A DNA stretch of 9,742 bases from an uncultured Collinsella sp. (GTDB lineage Bacteria; Actinomycetota; Coriobacteriia; Coriobacteriales; Coriobacteriaceae). Below the pieces are notes generated by a model, which was not told where the DNA came from, did not search any database, and saw only the letters and a program-made list of their open reading frames with translations. The DNA is taken from assembly GCA_902494465.1 (NCBI GenBank), contig CABUTH010000062.1, positions 1 to 9,742 on the forward strand. Direction: 5' to 3'. Below, in pieces: positions 6,446 through 9,742 of this stretch; the stretch's first letter is position 1; each line of letters begins with the position of its first letter. The translations under genes were made by a program, and so were the position numbers.

Positions 6446-8887
6446 CTACCCCAGCGAGCGGTTGAGGGAGCCGAGCTCGTCGTTGCCCATGGTGCGCCAC
6501 ATTTGGAAGATGCAACCGCGTGCCAGGAAAAAGAAGCCGTTGTCGACCAGTTGCACAGCGGCATCTGCCAGCTGATTCGTCACGGCGGACACTGGCGGCA
6601 GCTCGAGTCCAGCCTTGCGGATGGTCTCGACCGCTTCCTCGAACGTCGGAGGCTCGCTGACGCCCATCTCGTTCATAAGGCCCTGCATTTCTTCCAGCGC
6701 GCTGCTGCCCGACTCCTCGCCGCGCGGCACCAGACGGTAACAAGCCAGCGCCAGGTCGAGTTGATCGCAATTCCAATAGGCAAACGCCAAGCGATAGAAC
6801 AGGTAGCCGATTGCAGAACGATCGCTGGCAATACGTAGGCCGTGACGCGCCACCTCGATAATCTCGTCAAAGCGCTCCAGACGCGCAAGCACGTTGATGA
6901 GCGCAAAGTGCGATTGCATGGACGAGCGCGCCAGATCGTAAAGATGGCGCACCTCGGGCAATGCTCGTTCAAAGTCCTCTTGCTCGGCGTAAAAGCTGCA
7001 GATCTCGTGCTGGGCAAAGTACAGCGCATCGGGCGCACGAAGGATTCGCACAGAGCGGTCTTCTTCCAACACCGGTAGCACCATGCGCACCAGCTGGTTA
7101 TCGCAAAACTGCGTTTGAACCGGACCTGTCGCCAAAAGCTCGGCGACGGCGCACTTAGCCTCCAACTCCTCGACAAGACGGGAAAAGCCTTCAAAAGCGC
7201 CTGTACGGTCGACTTTTGCCTGCTCGCGCAATTCAACAACACGGGCCACGTATGGGTCGTCGTCCTCTTCCATGACCTCCAACTCGTCAGCCGTATCGGC
7301 AAGTAGCAGATCGCACAGCGCCGGCGGCAGCGTGCGATGGTCATCACGCGGACGAGCATGAACCTCCGCAGGCTCAATCGTCTCCGGAGCGGTTGACTCA
7401 TACGCCTCAAGCACACGCTTGCACGGCATATCGTCCATGTCCATGCTCTCAAGATCCTTGGCGACAGGCACGCAATCGGCCAGATAGGCCGCGCGCTCAA
7501 AGAAATACGTTGCGACAACGCGCTCGCCCTGCTCACTGTCGGGAGCAGCAATCTGCACATAGCAGCGCGTGATGCAGGTGCCCGCGGCAAAACACGCTGC
7601 CGCAAGCGTGAGTGCCACGCGCGCATCGTGCTCCGCGGCCCAGATCGCACGCGTGTCCTTGTCCAGCTCGCGCCAGGCGTCATCTTGAGCGTCGTATTCA
7701 CGTTGCGGCATGGCATCAACGACAGACTGCCCAAACCGAACGAGCATAATCCCCTCGGCAACGTTTGCCCGATAGGTATAGTCGAGCCGCGTGACCACGT
7801 TGAGCGCCTCAACGATTCGCGCAAAACGGGTGCGCACGTCCCACTTGCCGCCCGGCTGGCACGAAACCGTTCCCGGCTTGGCCCACGGGTTATCGCTCGA
7901 AGCCGTATCGAGCAGTCGGGGAACATCGTTGGTCGTCTTGGCGATATGCCACGCATCAAAGAGCGCACAGCCCTCAAGGCTCGGCGAGGATGCCGCAGGG
8001 ACCAATCCGGCCCCGATGCGCTCAAGGATGCCGGAGAGGCGGTTGAGACGGCACTCGATGGCAAGCAGCATGTCAATCTCGTCCTGATCCAACAGGCTAC
8101 GATCAAAATTGAGATAGAAAATCTTTGAGCGATCAATGCGAGCCAGGCTCATCTCGGACTTGGCAGCGATGGTGCGCAGACGGGGCAAGTCAATTTCGCT
8201 CATAAGGGTGGCGGCATAGCGCTCGATACCGCTCGGATTCTCGGCATGGTCAACGCGGTAAAGCAGCGTCTCGATAGCATCGGGGAGCGGTGCCGTGTTA
8301 AAGCCCAAAAACACCTCGACCGGCTCGGGCAACTTTACGAGCTTGATCTTGTCGACAACGTTTTGCATACCCTCGTCGAGTCCGCCGGCGTCCGCCGTGC
8401 TCGCAATGGTATTTTCAGAGTCAGCGAATATCACGTAGCGCAGGAACATCGATGCCATGAACTCACCGTAAGGAAGGGAGCGGGTCGAATTCCATGTCTC
8501 GTGATCGGACTGTTCGCGCATGGTACCTTCGGGAGAGCCGACGGTTCGCGCGCACGCGCGCATCATGCCGTTTGCTCCCCTCACCATAATCTCACCAATA
8601 CCGGAGTCCAACTCGTCAAGGACCAGTTCCATGTCGGGATCGTTGGGCAGCGGAGCCTCGCTAACGGGGCGGTCCACCTTGTACACCTCACCCGAAACGC
8701 TTACGTAGCCCAAAAGCGACACATGGCTTTTGCCAACGAATTCGACGACATAACAAGATTCATGCTGATCCTCGCCAAAGAGTTTCCAGACCACGCCATA
8801 TGAGCGTCCCGCAGGCTGCTCGGGCATCGCCGGAAAGCGCTTCTTGGGATCGAGAAACCTGAGCTTGTATGTCGGACGCTCTGCCAC
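6446..8887 (-). CDS. Large cytoplasmic protein of unknown function with TPR-like repeats
   Basis: This 813-residue protein starts at GTG 8887, with AGGGTGA six nt ahead. It has no signal peptide or membrane helix, so it should be cytoplasmic. The best recognisable part is about residues 620-722, where three helix pairs follow TPR spacing (ALYFAQHEICSFYAEQEDFE, then a run through FALINVLARLERFDEIIEVA, then SAIGYLFYRLAFAYWNCDQL). Such repeats usually bind partner proteins. The first 110 residues look like a small beta-rich domain with VVEFVGKSHVSLLGYVSVSG. A strongly acidic stretch (about 533-546) precedes the repeats. No catalytic motif was recognised. It stands alone between tRNA genes, transcribed toward tRNA-Ser. 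Its function is not known, and the family is probably lineage-specific. Confidence 0.85.
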   Translation of the reverse strand: MAERPTYKLRFLDPKKRFPAMPEQPAGRSYGVVWKLFGEDQHESCYVVEFVGKSHVSLLGYVSVSGEVYKVDRPVSEAPLPNDPDMELVLDELDSGIGEIMVRGANGMMRACARTVGSPEGTMREQSDHETWNSTRSLPYGEFMASMFLRYVIFADSENTIASTADAGGLDEGMQNVVDKIKLVKLPEPVEVFLGFNTAPLPDAIETLLYRVDHAENPSGIERYAATLMSEIDLPRLRTIAAKSEMSLARIDRSKIFYLNFDRSLLDQDEIDMLLAIECRLNRLSGILERIGAGLVPAASSPSLEGCALFDAWHIAKTTNDVPRLLDTASSDNPWAKPGTVSCQPGGKWDVRTRFARIVEALNVVTRLDYTYRANVAEGIMLVRFGQSVVDAMPQREYDAQDDAWRELDKDTRAIWAAEHDARVALTLAAACFAAGTCITRCYVQIAAPDSEQGERVVATYFFERAAYLADCVPVAKDLESMDMDDMPCKRVLEAYESTAPETIEPAEVHARPRDDHRTLPPALCDLLLADTADELEVMEEDDDPYVARVVELREQAKVDRTGAFEGFSRLVEELEAKCAVAELLATGPVQTQFCDNQLVRMVLPVLEEDRSVRILRAPDALYFAQHEICSFYAEQEDFERALPEVRHLYDLARSSMQSHFALINVLARLERFDEIIEVARHGLRIASDRSAIGYLFYRLAFAYWNCDQLDLALACYRLVPRGEESGSSALEEMQGLMNEMGVSEPPTFEEAVETIRKAGLELPPVSAVTNQLADAAVQLVDNGFFFLARGCIFQMWRTMGNDELGSLNRSLG

Positions 8888-8924
8888 GAAATATCACCCT
8901 GATCGGTCGCTTGAAGAAGGAGTG

Positions 8925-8960
8925 GTCGCGAATAAGTCGCGACATCTACTCGGAATCTTA
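8925..8960 (-). promoter_or_regulatory. Possible promoter and leader dyad of the TPR-repeat gene
   Basis: On the minus strand TAAGAT (8955-8960), preceded by TG one base upstream (TGTAAGAT), is a possible extended -10 box; no good -35 box is seen. Just downstream, GTCGCGA-ATAAG-TCGCGAC (8925-8943) is a perfect 7-bp inverted repeat, about 5-23 nt after the expected start. That is a suitable place for a repressor to block transcription, or it may form a leader hairpin. Confidence 0.35.
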
Positions 8961-9010
8961 CACGAGTCGACAGGAAATCGTCCCTTTGGACAAAAGCACT
9001 CAAGCTGGCG

Positions 9011-9043
9011 TAAAAGAAAAGCCCCCGTTGCCGGGAGCTTTAA
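9011..9043 (-). terminator. Duplicated terminator after the tRNA-Arg 3'-end fragment (copy 1)
   Basis: On the minus strand an AAAGCTCCCGG / CGGGGGCTTTT hairpin is followed by a T-rich run. It is a close copy of the real tRNA-Arg terminator at 9201-9233 and was duplicated together with the 3' end of the tRNA. Confidence 0.6.
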
Positions 9044-9050
9044 TCTCAAA

Positions 9051-9070
9051 TGGTGCGGCGTATAGGATTC
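9051..9070 (-). pseudogene. tRNA-Arg 3'-end fragment (copy 1)
   Basis: On the minus strand GAATCCTATACGCCGCACCA is identical to the last 20 bases of the intact tRNA-Arg(ACG). It begins exactly at the middle of the T-loop (TTC|GAA); the preceding sequence is the unrelated GC-rich core. It cannot make a tRNA. The shape is that of an attachment-site duplicate. Confidence 0.8.
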
Positions 9071-9185
9071 CGCGCATCCGCTTCGCGGATCCGCACCGGC
9101 TTCGCCCGCCTGCCGGCGCGCTCGCCCGCGGGCTAAAAACGCCCCGCGTTTTCTTGACGCCCGCGCCTCGACCGAGGTTCGAATC
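9071..9185. mobile_element. 115-nt GC-rich hairpin core inserted at a tRNA 3' end (copy 1)
   Basis: The core carries several short perfect stems on the plus strand: ATCCGC/GCGGAT (9076-9090, loop TTC), a CCGGC/GCCGG pair, AAAACGC/GCGTTTT (9136-9152, loop CCC) and CCTCG/CGAGG near its right end. It closes with GGTTCGAATC, a T-arm consensus. It is flanked by direct copies of the tRNA-Arg 3' end and terminator. It codes for nothing convincing. A non-autonomous mobile or integrated element is the favoured reading, but no transposase or integrase is present to prove it. Confidence 0.5.
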
Positions 9186-9200
9186 CATGCGGTGTTGCCA

Positions 9201-9233
9201 TAAAAGAAAAGCCCCCGTTGCCGGAGGCTTTCA
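9201..9233 (-). terminator. Terminator of tRNA-Arg copy 1
   Basis: On the minus strand AAGCCTCCG and CGGGGGCTT pair with one mismatch around a short loop, followed by TTTCTTTTA. It begins about 9 nt after the CCA end of the tRNA. Confidence 0.75.
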
Positions 9234-9241
9234 ATTTCAAT

Positions 9242-9318
9242 TGGTGCGGCGTATAGGATTCGAACCTATGACGTTCTGATTCGTAGTCAGACCCTCTATC
9301 CAGCTGAGGTAACGCCGC
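9242..9318 (-). tRNA. tRNA-Arg(ACG), copy 1
   Basis: The 77-nt gene has an encoded CCA (9242-9244). The acceptor stem GCGGCGT/ACGCCGC is fully paired and the discriminator is A. The anticodon arm TCTGA-CTACGAA-TCAGA gives anticodon ACG; its first A is normally converted to inosine so that CGU, CGC and CGA are read. T-arm ATAGG-TTCGAAT-CCTAT. It has a strong promoter and a terminator. Confidence 0.97.
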
Positions 9319-9330
9319 GACTTGTTGATT

Positions 9331-9359
9331 ATTATGCACATGGACTGAATAATCGTCAA
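9331..9359 (-). promoter_or_regulatory. Promoter of tRNA-Arg copy 1
   Basis: On the minus strand TTGACG (9354-9359) and CATAAT (9331-9336) each match consensus at five of six positions and are 17 bp apart. The tRNA begins 12 nt after the -10 box. An A/T-rich stretch upstream (9362-9395) could act as an UP element. This is the best promoter in the window. Confidence 0.8.
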
Positions 9360-9435
9360 GCGTTTTTCAAAAAAAGTTATTGAATTTGATTTTTACTCAT
9401 TTGGAGGGCTTGGCGCGATCTTCGACGCATCGCGA
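9360..9435. other. Unique AT-rich spacer between the two tRNA-Arg units
   Basis: This 76-bp stretch is not shared by the two repeat units. It is AT-rich on the left (upstream part of the tRNA promoter) and GC-rich on the right, where CGCGAT (9414-9419) and ATCGCG (9429-9434) form a 6-bp inverted repeat. No gene is seen. Confidence 0.5.
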
Positions 9436-9467
9436 TATAAGAAAAGCCCCCGTCGCCGGGAACTTTA
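9436..9467 (-). terminator. Duplicated terminator after the tRNA-Arg 3'-end fragment (copy 2)
   Basis: On the minus strand AAAGTTCCCGGCGACGGGGG leads into CTTTTCTTATA. The stem is weaker than in the true tRNA terminators, consistent with decay after duplication. Confidence 0.5.
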
Positions 9468-9475
9468 AAGTCAAT

Positions 9476-9495
9476 TGGTGCGGCGTATAGGATTC
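9476..9495 (-). pseudogene. tRNA-Arg 3'-end fragment (copy 2)
   Basis: The same 20 bases as at 9051-9070, again starting at the T-loop centre and followed on the minus strand by a copy of the tRNA terminator. The break point is identical in both units, so it arose once before the unit was duplicated or by a site-specific process. Confidence 0.8.
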
Positions 9496-9610
9496 CGCGC
9501 ATCCGCTGCGCGGATCCGCACCGGCTTCGCCCGCCTGCCGGCGGACTCGCCCGCTCGCTAAAAACGCTCCGCGTTTTCTTGACGCTCGCGCCTCGACCGA
9601 GGTTCGAATC
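9496..9610. mobile_element. 115-nt GC-rich hairpin core (copy 2)
   Basis: It has the same length and stems as copy 1. The loop of ATCCGC/GCGGAT is TGC instead of TTC, and that of AAAACGC/GCGTTTT is TCC instead of CCC, while those stems are unchanged. It ends in GGTTCGAATC like copy 1, after which the two units diverge. Confidence 0.5.
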
Positions 9611-9625
9611 TCCGCAATGCCCCCG

Positions 9626-9657
9626 TAAAGGAAAAGCCCCCGTTTCCGGAGGCTTAA
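9626..9657 (-). terminator. Terminator of tRNA-Arg copy 2
   Basis: On the minus strand AAGCCTCCG and CGGGGGCTT pair with one mismatch around a short loop, followed by TTCCTTTA. It matches the terminator of copy 1 closely. Confidence 0.7.
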
Positions 9658-9665
9658 AACTCAAT

Positions 9666-9742
9666 TGGTGCGGCGTATAGGATTCGAACCTATGACGTTC
9701 TGATTCGTAGTCAGACCCTCTATCCAGCTGAGGTAACGCCGC
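9666..9742 (-). tRNA. tRNA-Arg(ACG), copy 2
   Basis: Identical over all 77 bases to the copy at 9242-9318, including CCA. Its first base (G1 of the acceptor stem) is the last base of the window, so its promoter is not visible. An identical repeat at a contig edge is a common reason for an assembly to stop. Confidence 0.95.

Larger units (their letters stand above)
9011..9318 (-). repeat. tRNA-Arg repeat unit, copy 1
   Basis: This unit of about 308 bp recurs at 9436-9742 with roughly nine of ten bases the same by eye and the tRNA part identical. In minus-strand order it holds tRNA-Arg (9318-9242), a terminator (9233-9201), a variable 15-nt piece, a 115-nt hairpin core (9185-9071), a 20-nt copy of the tRNA 3' end (9070-9051) and a second terminator (9043-9011). 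The unit fills almost all of the gene-free stretch between 8888 and 9241; outside it only the leader of the TPR gene is seen. Confidence 0.85.
9436..9742 (-). repeat. tRNA-Arg repeat unit, copy 2 (reaches the window end)
   Basis: This unit has the same order as copy 1, shifted by 424-425 bp: tRNA-Arg (9742-9666), terminator, 15-nt variable piece, 115-nt core, 20-nt tRNA 3'-end fragment, second terminator. Copies differ mostly in hairpin loops and in the 15-nt piece (9186-9200 against 9611-9625), which is nearly unrelated. It may continue beyond the window. Confidence 0.85.

Noticed and set aside
6673..8136. A 487-codon open frame on the minus strand
   Set aside because: It is a shifted frame inside the TPR-repeat gene, rich in Arg, Ser, Trp and Cys and without domains; the 813-residue frame has normal composition and a good ribosome site.
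9000..9664. Three small minus-strand open frames (9000-9188, 9133-9339, 9377-9664) sharing similar proteins
   Set aside because: They run across terminators, the tRNA 3'-end copies and the hairpin cores. Their similarity comes from the DNA repeat. None has a convincing ribosome site.
9011..9742. A CRISPR array
   Set aside because: Only two units, far too long, with tRNA genes and terminators inside and no regular short repeat-spacer pattern; no cas gene is present.

Overview
The window looks like a contig from a high-GC Gram-positive bacterium, most likely an actinobacterium of the class Coriobacteriia (Collinsella or a relative). This rests on GC-rich third codon positions, OmpR-type two-component pairs, an actinobacterial-looking PstB, encoded tRNA CCA ends and the recall-based look of the proteins. 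No database was consulted, so the taxon is an inference.

Left part (1-4593, all on the minus strand). In order of transcription it holds a VanR-like response regulator, a VanS-like four-helix sensor kinase, the phosphate-transporter ATPase PstB, a PhoB-type response regulator, and the first part of a PhoR-type sensor kinase. Genes within each two-component pair are close together or nearly overlapping. The last kinase is not intact: just where its histidine box should begin, the reading frame passes without a break into about 45 codons of elongation factor G domain IV. The join lies in a short stretch (DRMRREF) that both genes could share. It is most likely an assembly misjoin at the contig end.

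Middle (4594-6131). A divergent promoter region separates the VanR-like gene from a plus-strand, secreted, serine D-Ala-D-Ala carboxypeptidase of the PBP5/S11 type. It carries a large imperfect dyad that also contains 11-bp-spaced TTAAG direct repeats, a plausible binding site for the VanR-like regulator. The layout suggests envelope sensing coupled to peptidoglycan trimming, beside a phosphate-starvation module (pstB plus PhoB/PhoR) that lacks its usual pstSCA genes here.

Right part (6132-9742). After a clear terminator come a minus-strand tRNA-Ser(GCT), an 813-residue cytoplasmic protein of unknown function with TPR-like repeats (minus strand), and two near-identical units of about 308 bp. 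Each unit holds a complete tRNA-Arg(ACG), its terminator, a 115-nt GC-rich string of hairpins, and then a second copy of the tRNA 3' end plus terminator. The tRNA fragment breaks exactly at the T-loop centre. This looks like insertion of a tiny non-coding element at a tRNA 3' end and is the most unusual feature of the window. The window stops on the first base of the second tRNA-Arg, which suggests that the contig ended at this repeat.
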